Source: an uncultured Frankiales bacterium (GTDB taxonomy: Bacteria > Actinomycetota > Actinomycetes > Mycobacteriales > SCTD01). From it: a stretch of 15,070 bases of DNA. The DNA lies in assembly GCA_946479905.1 (NCBI GenBank), contig CAMLIA010000106.1, positions 1 to 15,070 of the forward strand, given 5' to 3'. The position numbers and the translations under genes were made by a program. Under the pieces are notes generated by a model, which did no database searches, was not told the DNA's origin, and saw only the letters and a program-made list of their open reading frames with translations. Below, one piece after another: positions 7,883 to 15,070 of this stretch. The first letter of the stretch is position 1. Every line of letters starts with the position of its first letter.

Positions 7883-9006
7883 TGCTGCCGTCGTGGCTCG
7901 CCGACCCGGGGCTGCAACCGCTCTGGGAGCTGGTGCACCTGCGTCTGGAGCAACGCGGCCCGGAATGGCGCGGACGGGCCACACTCGACATCGGCTCAGA
8001 GGTGGAGCGCAAGGCACTGTCAGCGCTCCTCGGCAAGGCCGTGCACTCGGATCGGCTTTCCATCGACGTAGCCCTGCTGGACGAGATCACGACCAACGCC
8101 GGTGGGTTGCTCGAGGTCGTCGTCGCCGCCAGCGGCCGGGTCGTCGACCGCCGCTCCGAGCGGCAGCGCCGCCAGCAGCAGCGCGACGCGCCGGTGCGGG
8201 CAGCGGACCGTCGACTGCCGGACGTGCCGTGGAAGCAGGAGTGGTTGGCTTTCGTCCGCCGAGCGCAGCCGACCGAAGAGCAAGCGTTGGCGGCAGCGGG
8301 CCTGCTGTCGCGGCTGCTCGACGGTCAGGAACCCGTCGCCCGACAGGATCTGGCCGCTGGCCTGTTCGGCGACGCCCATGCGCTCGATGACGGCTCGCCG
8401 CTCAGCGCGCTGACGCTGCGGGGTCTCGCGCTGGCGCTCGGAGCACCGGCCGCGGAGCACGCGAGGGCACGGCGCGAGCTCTGGGAGAGCGTGGGCGTGC
8501 GGCTGGACTCCGTGTCGGCGACCGCTCTGACTCTCGGCCTGGTCGACGGTGCCAACGGGCCACGGCATGTGACGGCGGCGGAGATCTCCCTGGTCGGCAC
8601 CGCCCCATGGGTTCTCGTCTGCGAGAACCCACGGGTGCTGGAAGCCGTGTGGGAGGCGGGGCTGCCCTGCCCTGTCGTGTGCACGAGCGGCAACCCGAAC
8701 CTCGTCGTACTCGACCTGCTGCAGGCCCTGCACGACAGCCAGGCCGAGCTGCGCTACCACGGCGACTTCGACTGGCCCGGGCTCGCCATCGCAGGCAGGG
8801 TGCTCGCTCAGGTCGGAGCGCGACCGTGGCTCATGAGCGACAAGGACTACCTGCGTGCGCCGGCGTCGCTGCGACTGACAGGTCGGCCCGTGGAAGCCTC
8901 CTGGTCGCCGCAGCTGTCGGCGGCCATGCAGGCGCGGGGGCTCGCCGTGCACGAGGAGGCGGTCCTGCCTCAGATCCTCAGCTCCACCGCCGCGCTGCTG
9001 GCGTAA
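7882..9006 (+). CDS. jetD: Wadjet type II nuclease subunit JetD (TIGR02679/DUF2399)
   Basis: Predicted nuclease subunit of Wadjet type II, 374 aa. Characterised JetD proteins have a Toprim fold related to topoisomerase VI/Spo11 and cut plasmid DNA once the SMC motor stalls. The C-terminal part shows the expected metal-binding acids: E248 in VCENPRVLEA and the D-x-D pair D295/D297 in YHGDFDWPGLAIA. The N-terminal region (WLADPGLQPLWELVHLRLEQ, then AERKAL-type segments) matches TIGR02679 proteins. The ATG at 7882 overlaps the jetC stop, with GGAG 4 nt upstream; the open frame reaches back to 7756 but that extension lies inside jetC. It is the last gene of the operon and catalytically intact by inspection. 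I see no obvious terminator hairpin after it. Confidence 0.92.
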   Translation: MLPSWLADPGLQPLWELVHLRLEQRGPEWRGRATLDIGSEVERKALSALLGKAVHSDRLSIDVALLDEITTNAGGLLEVVVAASGRVVDRRSERQRRQQQRDAPVRAADRRLPDVPWKQEWLAFVRRAQPTEEQALAAAGLLSRLLDGQEPVARQDLAAGLFGDAHALDDGSPLSALTLRGLALALGAPAAEHARARRELWESVGVRLDSVSATALTLGLVDGANGPRHVTAAEISLVGTAPWVLVCENPRVLEAVWEAGLPCPVVCTSGNPNLVVLDLLQALHDSQAELRYHGDFDWPGLAIAGRVLAQVGARPWLMSDKDYLRAPASLRLTGRPVEASWSPQLSAAMQARGLAVHEEAVLPQILSSTAALLA

Positions 9007-9222
9007 CGACCAGGCCGTCCGTGCCTGTCGTCAGGCCACACGGAGCCTGGGGAGGGCTCGAAGCCGAGGTTTCGGCGCCATCGCGACGTACTCGGGCGAT
9101 GGCCGACTGGCCCTGCTCAAGAGCGACGGGTTGAGGGTCTGGGAGGACGTCGTGCGCCAGGCGGATCGGCCCGAGTGGAGGTGAGCGCTGCAGAACACCT
9201 GTAACGCAGCTATTATGCAGGC
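9007..9222. other. Intergenic spacer with possible coding remnant
   Basis: This 216-bp gap separates the Wadjet operon from the third toxin-antitoxin pair. In one plus frame it stays open from 9008 to the TGA at 9182-9184 and reads like protein toward its end (IATYSGDGRLALLKSDG, then LRVWEDVVRQADRPEWR), but that frame has no usable start codon in the gap. It may be the tail of a decayed gene or chance openness in GC-rich DNA. The last 40 bp hold the likely vapB3 promoter. Confidence 0.3.
9211..9216 (+). promoter_or_regulatory. Candidate -10 element for vapBC3 (leaderless)
   Basis: TATTAT matches the actinobacterial TANNNT -10 and stands out in very GC-rich DNA. It ends 6 nt before the vapB3 ATG at 9223, so transcription should start at or next to the A of the start codon. 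That fits the absence of a Shine-Dalgarno sequence. The -35 is weak (CTGCAG at 9188-9193, 17-bp spacer). Confidence 0.55.
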
Positions 9223-9456
9223 ATGGTGGCCGTCACGGTCCGGGACGTTCCCGATGATGTGCGCAACGAGCTCGCGGCTCGCGCAGCCCGACGCGGCCAG
9301 TCCTTGCAGGAGTACCTGTTGGCTGAGCTGCGCGACCTTGCGGGGCGACCCTCGGCGATCGACGTGATCGCCGCCGCAAGGGCCCGGCTGGCCTCGACGG
9401 GGGGACAGGTGCGCGTGGCGGACATCGTCCGGGCGGTGAAGACAGACCGACGATGA
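9223..9456 (+). CDS. FitA/VapB-like RHH antitoxin (vapB3)
   Basis: Predicted antitoxin of 77 aa with an N-terminal ribbon-helix-helix: strand VAVTVRDVP, helix DDVRNELAARAARRG, helix SLQEYLLAELRDLA. This arrangement is typical of FitA-like antitoxins. The C-terminal part, with IDVIAAARARLASTGG and a basic end, should bind the toxin. The start at 9223 is supported by a TATTAT -10 directly upstream. It ends in a 4-nt overlap (ATGA) with its toxin gene. It is not closely similar to the two antitoxins left of Wadjet, so this module was acquired separately. Confidence 0.85.
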   Translation: MVAVTVRDVPDDVRNELAARAARRGQSLQEYLLAELRDLAGRPSAIDVIAAARARLASTGGQVRVADIVRAVKTDRR

Positions 9457-9845
9457 CCGTGGTCGTCGATGCCTCCGTCGCGGTTGCCGCGCTGGTGGGC
9501 GGCGGCCCGAGGGCCGCCTGGGCGGCGGAGGTGATGGCCGCTCCACTGGCCGCCCCAGCGCTGCTGCCCTTCGAGTGCGCGAACGTGCTGCGTCGGCTCG
9601 CAGCCTCCGGACGCCTCGGTGGGGATCTGGCGACCCAGGCTGCGACGGACGTGCAGCTGCTCCGCGTCGAACTGTGGCCCTACGCCGCGCTTGCCGTGCG
9701 CTCCTGGGAGCTGCGGGGTGCGCTCACGATCTACGACGCGAGCTACGTCGCGCTGGCGTCCGAGCTCGACGCGCCGCTGGCCACGCTGGACTCCGCGCTC
9801 GTTCGTGCCGGTGCTGACGCGTGCCGGTTCCTCACACCTTCGTAG
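9453..9845 (+). CDS. VapC toxin, PIN-domain ribonuclease (vapC3)
   Basis: Predicted PIN-domain endoribonuclease toxin, 130 aa. All four acidic positions of the fold are visible: D6 in VVVDASVAV, E41 in LPFECANVLRRL, D95 in TIYDASYVALA and D113 in ATLDSAL. The full set contrasts with the two toxins at the left of the window, which belong to another PIN subfamily. The ATG at 9453 overlaps the antitoxin stop (ATGA), so translation is coupled. The RNA target cannot be read from the sequence. Together with vapB3 it closes the right side of the Wadjet operon. Confidence 0.9.
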   Translation: MTVVVDASVAVAALVGGGPRAAWAAEVMAAPLAAPALLPFECANVLRRLAASGRLGGDLATQAATDVQLLRVELWPYAALAVRSWELRGALTIYDASYVALASELDAPLATLDSALVRAGADACRFLTPS

Positions 9846-9887
9846 GGCTCAGCGTCGAACTTCCGGCGAGGCAGGGCCATCTCGGGC

Positions 9888-9893
9888 TACGGT
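9888..9893 (+). promoter_or_regulatory. Weak -10 candidate upstream of the small GG-ending gene
   Basis: TACGGT fits TANNNT and lies 32 nt before the GTG at 9926, leaving room for a short leader that includes the Shine-Dalgarno site. No -35 is found at normal spacing; TTCCGG at 9861 is 21 bp away. It is a positional guess. Confidence 0.25.
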
Positions 9894-9911
9894 GCCGCTC
9901 GGTGCAGCCAG

Positions 9912-9916
9912 GGAGG
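9912..9916 (+). promoter_or_regulatory. Ribosome binding site for the 141-aa gene
   Basis: GGAGG within GGGAGGGAAG lies 9 nt before the GTG at 9926. It decides the start in favour of 9926 over an in-frame ATG at 9821, which lies inside vapC3. It also marks the beginning of a new transcription unit. Confidence 0.7.
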
Positions 9917-9925
9917 GAAGAGCGA

Positions 9926-10351
9926 GTGCCCGTCGCCGTTCGCGTCCACGCGAAGATCACCGGTCAGCGCCGCACCGCCGTCGCCGAGCATCCCGTCACG
10001 CTGGACCTGCCGTCCGGGACCACGACCGCGTCGGTGTTCCTCGAGGCCGTCGTGCGTGCGGAGGTGACGGCGTACCAGGCCCGGGCCGAGGCGCGGACCT
10101 TCTACCGGGTGCTCACCGAGCGCTCCCTCGAGCAGGGGCTGGAGAGCGGCCGGGTGCTGTCCGGTGGTCAGGACCCTGTCGGCCCGGTCGATGTCGACGC
10201 GGCGGTGGCCGAGGCGCTGCTGGCCTTCGAGGACGGCTTCTTCAAGGTGTTCGTCGGTGACGACGAGGTCGAGTCGCTGAGCCAGGAGGTGCGGCTCACC
10301 GGCGACGTGGAGGTGCTGTTCCTCCGGCTCGTGCCGCTTGCGGGCGGCTGA
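9926..10351 (+). CDS. Small protein of unknown function ending in Gly-Gly, possible ubiquitin/MoaD-like fold
   Basis: I do not recognise this 141-aa product as a named family. By eye it has two N-terminal strands (VAVRVHAKITGQ and HPVTLDLP), a long helical section (about residues 32-65, with SVFLEAVVRAEVTAYQARAEA), an acidic linker, a helix AAVAEALLAFEDG, then strands FFKVFVGDDEV and VEVLFLRLVPLAGG. The beta-beta-alpha-beta-beta order, the Asp/Glu-rich turn before the last strand and the C-terminal Gly-Gly resemble MoaD, ThiS and ubiquitin, though it is longer than these. No E1-like adenylating enzyme is in the window. The GTG start has a good Shine-Dalgarno. The stop lies 1 nt before the start of the DUF4132 gene, so the two are co-transcribed and probably act together. 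The fold and any conjugation role are inference. Confidence 0.8.
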   Translation: MPVAVRVHAKITGQRRTAVAEHPVTLDLPSGTTTASVFLEAVVRAEVTAYQARAEARTFYRVLTERSLEQGLESGRVLSGGQDPVGPVDVDAAVAEALLAFEDGFFKVFVGDDEVESLSQEVRLTGDVEVLFLRLVPLAGG

Positions 10352-10352
10352 C

Positions 10353-13300
10353 GTGCCGCTGTCGGACGAGGAGGCGCAGACCCGCCTCGAGGCGATGCGC
10401 GACGAGGAGTGGCGCGCGGCGGCGCTGAAGCGCTCGCGCAGCGTGCGACGCCGGTACCGCAGCGTGGTCGAGCTGCTGACCCGGCCGGTGCCGGGGTACT
10501 GGTCCGGCTCCACCCACCAGGAGTGGACCAAGGCGATCGAGCCGGTCGGCGCGGTGCTCGACGGCCTGTCCCCGAAGGACCTGGACGAGGTGCTCGGCGC
10601 CCTGCACCCGGGCCTCGGGCCGGCCCTCGCGCGCTGGTGGGTCGGCAGCCAGGACCAGCCCTACCAGCGCGGGTGGATCCGGCGGGCCTTCCGCGTCGCA
10701 GGGCAGCCGCAGCTCACGCGCAGCGCGCGGCTGCACGAGCTGGCGTCGTTCCTGCACTACCTCGGACCGTTCGACGCGGATCCGCAGTGGCTCGCGTCGT
10801 GGGCGGGCTACCTCACCGCCGCCCGCCCCGGGCTCAACGCGGTGAGCGCAGGGGGAGTCCTCGCCGCCGCGATCGACCTCGGCGGCACCGACGGCGAGCA
10901 GACGCTGCAGGCCCTCATCACCGTCGGCAACGGCGACGACCCGATCGGGATCATGGGCCGCCACGTCGTCATCGGGCTGCTGCGCTCGGCCGACCCGCGT
11001 GCCTGGGACTTCGTCGTCCGGATGCTGCTCGCTGCCCAGCGCCAGGAGGGCCTTCGCCAGGTCATCCTCGAGGCCGCGGACGAGGGCCACCCGCAGGCCT
11101 TCGACCTGGTCCTCACGACCGTCCTCGACCACAAGCTGCTGCGGTTCGCAGCGGCGGTCCGGTCCGCCGGTGTGTGGCTCGGCTTCGACGCCAACGTGGA
11201 GAACCTCCCGAAGGTCGACGCCCGGGTCCGGTCTCTGCTCACTTACCGGACCGACGAGGTGGCCCGGACGGCTGCCCTGCAGAGCGGCGACGCCTGGGAG
11301 ACCTACGTCGCGCTGGTCGCGCTGGCCCTGCGCGACGCCGTAGCCGCCACCGCCGAAGGGGCCGGCCTGCTGCGGCACCCGGCGGTCGACGTGCGGGCCG
11401 CGGCGGTCCGCTTCCTCGGTGCGGTCGGCCTCGTGTCGTCCGAGCAGCACCTGGTCGCGGCTGTGACCGACGACGACCTCGGCGTCGCCTGCCTCGCCGC
11501 GTCCCTGCTCAGCCGGACCGTGCTGGCGAAGGGCGCCGCGTTCGGCAACCTCGAGGCGCTGCTGGGCCGGCTGCCGGAGAAGCGGCGCAAGGTCGAGAAC
11601 CTCGGCGTCGAGTCGTACCCCGTGCCGGTCAGTCGTGCGGTGGCCGGCTCCAAGCTCGTGTACGCCCGGGGCGACCGTCCCATCACGGTGCTGCTGCCGT
11701 GGCTGCCGAGCATGGACAGCAGTGCGCGCGCCCACGTCGCGGCCGACCTCGCGAAGGAGCGGGTCGTCACGCCGGCGGTGCGCGCGGCCATGATCCAGCT
11801 GATGGCCGACCGCAGCTCGAGCGTGCGCGGTCTCGTCGGCCGGGCGCTCAAGGGGATCAAGCTCGGCGAGAGCGAGGCGCGTGAGCTCGAGGCGCTGCTG
11901 ACGCGCAGCTCCAGCGACCTACGGCGGACCATCCTCGGCCTGCTGCACGGCCAGTCGAAGGCCGCAGCGCTCGCCTCAGCCGACCGCCTCGAGGCCGGTG
12001 ACAAGAGCCAGCAGCTCGCGGCGGCGGAGCTTCGCGGGATGCTCGGCGACAAGGGCACCTCGACCGCGGCGCACGTTCCCGCGGTCGTGGATGTCCGGGC
12101 AGCGCTCAGGGCAGGTGAGCCCAGGACGCCACCCGCCGAGCCTGTTGCGGTGAAGGTGTCCCCGTGCACCAAGCGGGACGTCGCGCTGGTCCAGGACCTC
12201 GACGCGGTCGCGGTGGAGCACCGCAACACCGAGGTCACCGTCTCGAACTGGCAGGGAAGCCGGGAGGTGCTGCTCGGCGACTTCCGCTGGCTGCCGACGC
12301 CCTACGGCGCCAGGCAGCGGCAAGCAGCCGACGAGGACGAGGACGGCTCCGGGCTGGTGCTGCCCGAGGTGTTCCGGCCGTTCGTCGAGGCACGGGGCAC
12401 CACCCCGCTGGAGCTGCTCCGGTCGTACACGCTCGCCGTGACCGCCGGCGTGAAGGAGGGGCCGTTCCGCGGCGAGGACTGGGCGATGACGGCGAACCGG
12501 GCCGTCATCGGCGACCACCGCCTGACCCTGCAGCAGCGCCACGTCGTCGTCCACGTCCTGTCGTGGCTGCTCGCCGAGAGCGCGGACGACGCGGTGGTCG
12601 AGGAGTGCCTGCGCGCCTACCAGACGTCGCTGGCGAACGTGCCCAGCTCCGTCATCGAGCAGAAGGCGAAGAAGGTCGAGTCGAAGTGGCACCCCGGCGG
12701 CTTCTACCTCGACCGCAACCGCTGGCGGCACACCTTCCGCTACCTGAACCCGTGGCGCGGGGTCCTCCAGGGCCTGCTCGACACCCGGCCCAGGCTGTTC
12801 ACCCCCGACCAGATCGGGCGGTGGTACCGGATCGAGCGCTGGTACCAGCAGCCGCGGCCCTCCGACGACGTCCAGCTGATGTCCCGCAGCCTGCTCCTCG
12901 CCGCGCACCAGGCCGGCGAGGCCACCGACGCCGACGTCGTCGACGCGTTGCTGCAGCCGGGCAATCGGCTGCTGACCGACCTGACCCGCAGGTGGCGCGC
13001 CACCCTGGTGGACCGGCACCCTCGGCTCGTCGCCCTCGCCGACGAGGTCCGGGACGCGGTGGTGGCCGCCGAGCTCGGTCGCGGCGACCTGCCCACGCCG
13101 ACGTCGGCGGTGGCCGTCGGCCTCGGCAGCGTCGCCGGTGCCGACCTCGCGATGAGCCTGCTCGAGCGGCTCGGCAAGGGCACCCTCGTCCGCGGCTACA
13201 ACCGGGGGACGGGAGAGAGCCGCGAGCAGGCGTTCAGCCACCTGCTCCGGGTGAGCTTCCCCGACCAGACGGACACGGCCGCCTCGCTCGCTGCCGCGGC

Positions 13301-15070
13301 CAAGCAGCACAAGGTCACGACCGGGCGGCTGGTCGACCTGGCGGTGTACGCCCCGCAGTGGGCCCACCTCGTCGAGGGCGCGCTCGGGTGGGAGGGGCTC
13401 GCCGACGCCGTGCTGTGGCTGCACGCCCACACCAAGGACACCCAGTGGAGCGTCGACCTCCAGATCAGGGAGTCCTGGGCGGCGATGACCGCCGAACTCA
13501 CCCCGCTGGCCGCCGAGGACCTCGAGAACGGCGCCGTCGACGTCGACTGGTTCCACCGCAGCTGGCAGACCCTCGGAGAGCAGCGCTGGGCGACGCTCGA
13601 CAAGTCCGCGAAGCTGGCCTCCGGCGGTGCCGGGCACCGACGCGCCCAGGTGTTCGCCGAGGCGATGCTCGGCCGGGTGAGCGAGGACGCGATCGTCGAG
13701 CGCATCCGCACCAAGCGCAACCAGGACGCCGTCCGTGCCCTCGGGCTGCTGCCCGCCGAGGACGTCGACGCCATCCCGCGCCGGTACGCCGTGCTGCGCG
13801 AGTTCGAGCGCGGCAGCCGCCAGTTCGGCAGCCAGAAGCAGGCGAGCGAGGGTACGGCCGTCCGGGTCGCCATCGACAACCTCGCCCGTACGGCGGGCTT
13901 CCCCGACCCGCTGCGGTTCGTCTGGGCGATGGAGGCCCAGGAGGCCGGTGCCCTCGCCGACGGACCCGTCACGGTGACCAGGGACGACGTCGCCGTGACG
14001 CTGTTCGTCACTCCGGACGGCATGCCCGAGATCACCGTCACGCGGGGTGCCAAGACGCTCCAGTCGGTGCCGGCCACCCTGCGCAAGGACGAGCAGATCG
14101 CGGAGCTGCGCGCACGGCGTACTGCTCTCAAGCGACAGGCGTCACGGGTCCGCAGGTCCCTCGAGAACGCGATGGTCGCCCAGGACACCTTCACCGCATC
14201 CGACCTCGAGGGGCTGCGCCGGCACCCGCTCGTCCACCCGATGCTGGAGCAGCTCGTCTGGGTCGATCAGGCAGGTACGACCCTGCGCCGCCGCGACGGC
14301 CTGACCACCGACTCCCGGGGCAAGACCGTGACACCGTCGGGGGACCTGAGGATCGCGCACCCGGTCGACCTCGTAGCCGACAAGAGCTGGATCGCCTGGC
14401 AGGAGCAGCTGTTCGACGAGGCGCGCAAGCAGCCGTTCAAGCAGGTGTTCCGGGAGCTCTACCTGCCCACCACCGCCGAGCGGAAGGGGCCGGTGAGCAA
14501 CCGGTACGAGGGCCACCAGCTGCAGCCGCGCCAGGCGCTCGCCCTGCTGACCAGCCGCGGTTGGCTCGCCGACCGCGAGAGCGGCGACGCCTCGCGGGTC
14601 TTCCACCGCCATGGTGTGGTGGCGCGCCTGGAGTTCCTCGAGGGGTTCCTGTCGCCGCAGGAGGCCGACCTCCCGACCGTCGGCCAGGTCGGCTTCACCC
14701 GCCGCGCCGAACGGCTCGCGCAACCGATCGCCGACGTGCCCGACGTCGTGTTCTCCGAGACCATGCGCGATGTCGACCTCGTCGTCAGCGTCGCCCACGC
14801 CGGCGGTGTCGACCCGGAGACCACGGCGTCGACCACCGAGATGCGCGCTGCCCTCGTCAGGGAGACGGCTCGGCTGCTCAAGCTCACCAACATCGACGTC
14901 CTCGGCGACCACCTGGTGATCAAGGGCCGGCTCGGGGAGTACTCGCTCCACCTCGGCAGCGCCGTCGTGCACCGGCGACCCGGCGGAGCGGTGTGCATCG
15001 TGCCGGTGGGGTCGCAGCACCGCGGACGGCTGTTCCTGCCGTTCGCGGACGACGACCCCAAGACGGCCGA
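10353..15070 (+). CDS. Giant DUF5724/DUF4132-type protein, 3' end cut by window edge
   Basis: The frame is open from the GTG at 10353 to the window end, 1572 codons. Family signals: a block near residues 200-260 (MGRHVVIGLLRSADP, then AAQRQEGLRQVILEAADEGHPQAF) typical of DUF5724; HEAT-like helices near 340-510 (VDVRAAAVRFLGAVG); RHTFRYLNPWRG near 792; and a DUF4132-like C-terminal part with QPFKQVFRELYLPT near 1360, SETMRDVDLVVSVA near 1469 and RGRLFLPFADDDPKTA at the edge. In relatives that last motif lies close to the C-terminus, so probably few codons are missing. No membrane segment or catalytic motif is obvious; it looks like a large helical scaffold. E. coli MolR/YehI is a distant relative whose role is poorly defined. 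Relatives are often encoded beside MoxR ATPase, SWIM and vWA proteins. The start, 1 nt after the preceding stop, implies coupling. Confidence 0.88.
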   Translation, partial: MPLSDEEAQTRLEAMRDEEWRAAALKRSRSVRRRYRSVVELLTRPVPGYWSGSTHQEWTKAIEPVGAVLDGLSPKDLDEVLGALHPGLGPALARWWVGSQDQPYQRGWIRRAFRVAGQPQLTRSARLHELASFLHYLGPFDADPQWLASWAGYLTAARPGLNAVSAGGVLAAAIDLGGTDGEQTLQALITVGNGDDPIGIMGRHVVIGLLRSADPRAWDFVVRMLLAAQRQEGLRQVILEAADEGHPQAFDLVLTTVLDHKLLRFAAAVRSAGVWLGFDANVENLPKVDARVRSLLTYRTDEVARTAALQSGDAWETYVALVALALRDAVAATAEGAGLLRHPAVDVRAAAVRFLGAVGLVSSEQHLVAAVTDDDLGVACLAASLLSRTVLAKGAAFGNLEALLGRLPEKRRKVENLGVESYPVPVSRAVAGSKLVYARGDRPITVLLPWLPSMDSSARAHVAADLAKERVVTPAVRAAMIQLMADRSSSVRGLVGRALKGIKLGESEARELEALLTRSSSDLRRTILGLLHGQSKAAALASADRLEAGDKSQQLAAAELRGMLGDKGTSTAAHVPAVVDVRAALRAGEPRTPPAEPVAVKVSPCTKRDVALVQDLDAVAVEHRNTEVTVSNWQGSREVLLGDFRWLPTPYGARQRQAADEDEDGSGLVLPEVFRPFVEARGTTPLELLRSYTLAVTAGVKEGPFRGEDWAMTANRAVIGDHRLTLQQRHVVVHVLSWLLAESADDAVVEECLRAYQTSLANVPSSVIEQKAKKVESKWHPGGFYLDRNRWRHTFRYLNPWRGVLQGLLDTRPRLFTPDQIGRWYRIERWYQQPRPSDDVQLMSRSLLLAAHQAGEATDADVVDALLQPGNRLLTDLTRRWRATLVDRHPRLVALADEVRDAVVAAELGRGDLPTPTSAVAVGLGSVAGADLAMSLLERLGKGTLVRGYNRGTGESREQAFSHLLRVSFPDQTDTAASLAAAAKQHKVTTGRLVDLAVYAPQWAHLVEGALGWEGLADAVLWLHAHTKDTQWSVDLQIRESWAAMTAELTPLAAEDLENGAVDVDWFHRSWQTLGEQRWATLDKSAKLASGGAGHRRAQVFAEAMLGRVSEDAIVERIRTKRNQDAVRALGLLPAEDVDAIPRRYAVLREFERGSRQFGSQKQASEGTAVRVAIDNLARTAGFPDPLRFVWAMEAQEAGALADGPVTVTRDDVAVTLFVTPDGMPEITVTRGAKTLQSVPATLRKDEQIAELRARRTALKRQASRVRRSLENAMVAQDTFTASDLEGLRRHPLVHPMLEQLVWVDQAGTTLRRRDGLTTDSRGKTVTPSGDLRIAHPVDLVADKSWIAWQEQLFDEARKQPFKQVFRELYLPTTAERKGPVSNRYEGHQLQPRQALALLTSRGWLADRESGDASRVFHRHGVVARLEFLEGFLSPQEADLPTVGQVGFTRRAERLAQPIADVPDVVFSETMRDVDLVVSVAHAGGVDPETTASTTEMRAALVRETARLLKLTNIDVLGDHLVIKGRLGEYSLHLGSAVVHRRPGGAVCIVPVGSQHRGRLFLPFADDDPKTA

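Noticed and set aside
9821..9925. Upstream start at 9821 for the 141-aa protein
   Set aside because: It would overlap vapC3 and lacks a ribosome site, while the GTG at 9926 has GGAGG at good spacing.
10409..11884. 491-aa plus-strand frame overlapping the DUF4132 start
   Set aside because: It has Arg/Pro/Gly-biased composition with no recognisable domain. The frame starting at 10353 carries clear family motifs over the same bases.
11976..13637. 553-aa antisense open frame
   Set aside because: It is antisense to the DUF4132 gene, rich in Arg, Gly, Pro and Val without domain motifs, and typical of shadow frames in GC-rich DNA. The same applies to the antisense frames at 10296-11735 and 4795-6258.

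Overview
The window is very GC-rich (roughly 70% by eye). It has GTG starts, strong G/C third-position bias, overlapping stop/start codons and several starts that look leaderless. Together these suggest a chromosomal segment of a high-GC actinobacterium; I cannot assign a genus. I see no tRNA, rRNA, CRISPR array, insertion sequence or phage integration signature.

Left flank (1-1318): two VapBC toxin-antitoxin modules of the same PIN subfamily lie tail to tail. The first runs rightward and its antitoxin is cut by the window edge. The second runs leftward. Their toxin genes end 13 bp apart.

Centre (1417-9006): a complete four-gene operon encodes a type II Wadjet (JetABCD) anti-plasmid system. 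The order is JetA (DUF2397/TIGR02677), JetB (DUF2398/TIGR02678), JetC (SMC-like ATPase, TIGR02680) and JetD (TIGR02679/DUF2399, Toprim-type nuclease subunit). Every junction overlaps by 1 or 4 nt, which implies one transcript and coupled translation. By analogy with characterised Wadjet complexes, JetA, JetB and JetC form an SMC-type DNA-extruding motor and JetD cleaves small circular DNA. The ATPase and nuclease motifs all look intact, so the system is probably functional. A 98-bp intergenic region shared with the divergent vapB2 gene carries a perfect 12-bp palindrome that may control one or both operons.

Right of Wadjet (9007-9845): a 216-bp spacer contains a possible coding remnant and a likely leaderless promoter. 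A third, unrelated VapBC pair (FitA-like antitoxin plus PIN toxin with all four acidic residues) follows. Wadjet is therefore bracketed by toxin-antitoxin modules, as in a defence island.

Right end (9926-15070): a separate two-gene unit begins with a clear Shine-Dalgarno site. Its first gene encodes a 141-aa unrecognised protein whose predicted strand/helix pattern and C-terminal Gly-Gly recall ubiquitin/MoaD-like beta-grasp proteins. One nucleotide after its stop codon begins a giant DUF5724/DUF4132-type protein, of which 1572 codons are present before the window ends, apparently close to its natural C-terminus. DUF4132 proteins are often encoded with MoxR AAA+ ATPase, SWIM and vWA proteins, so the rest of that cluster may lie just downstream. 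The small GG-ending protein paired with the DUF4132 giant is the least explained part of the window.
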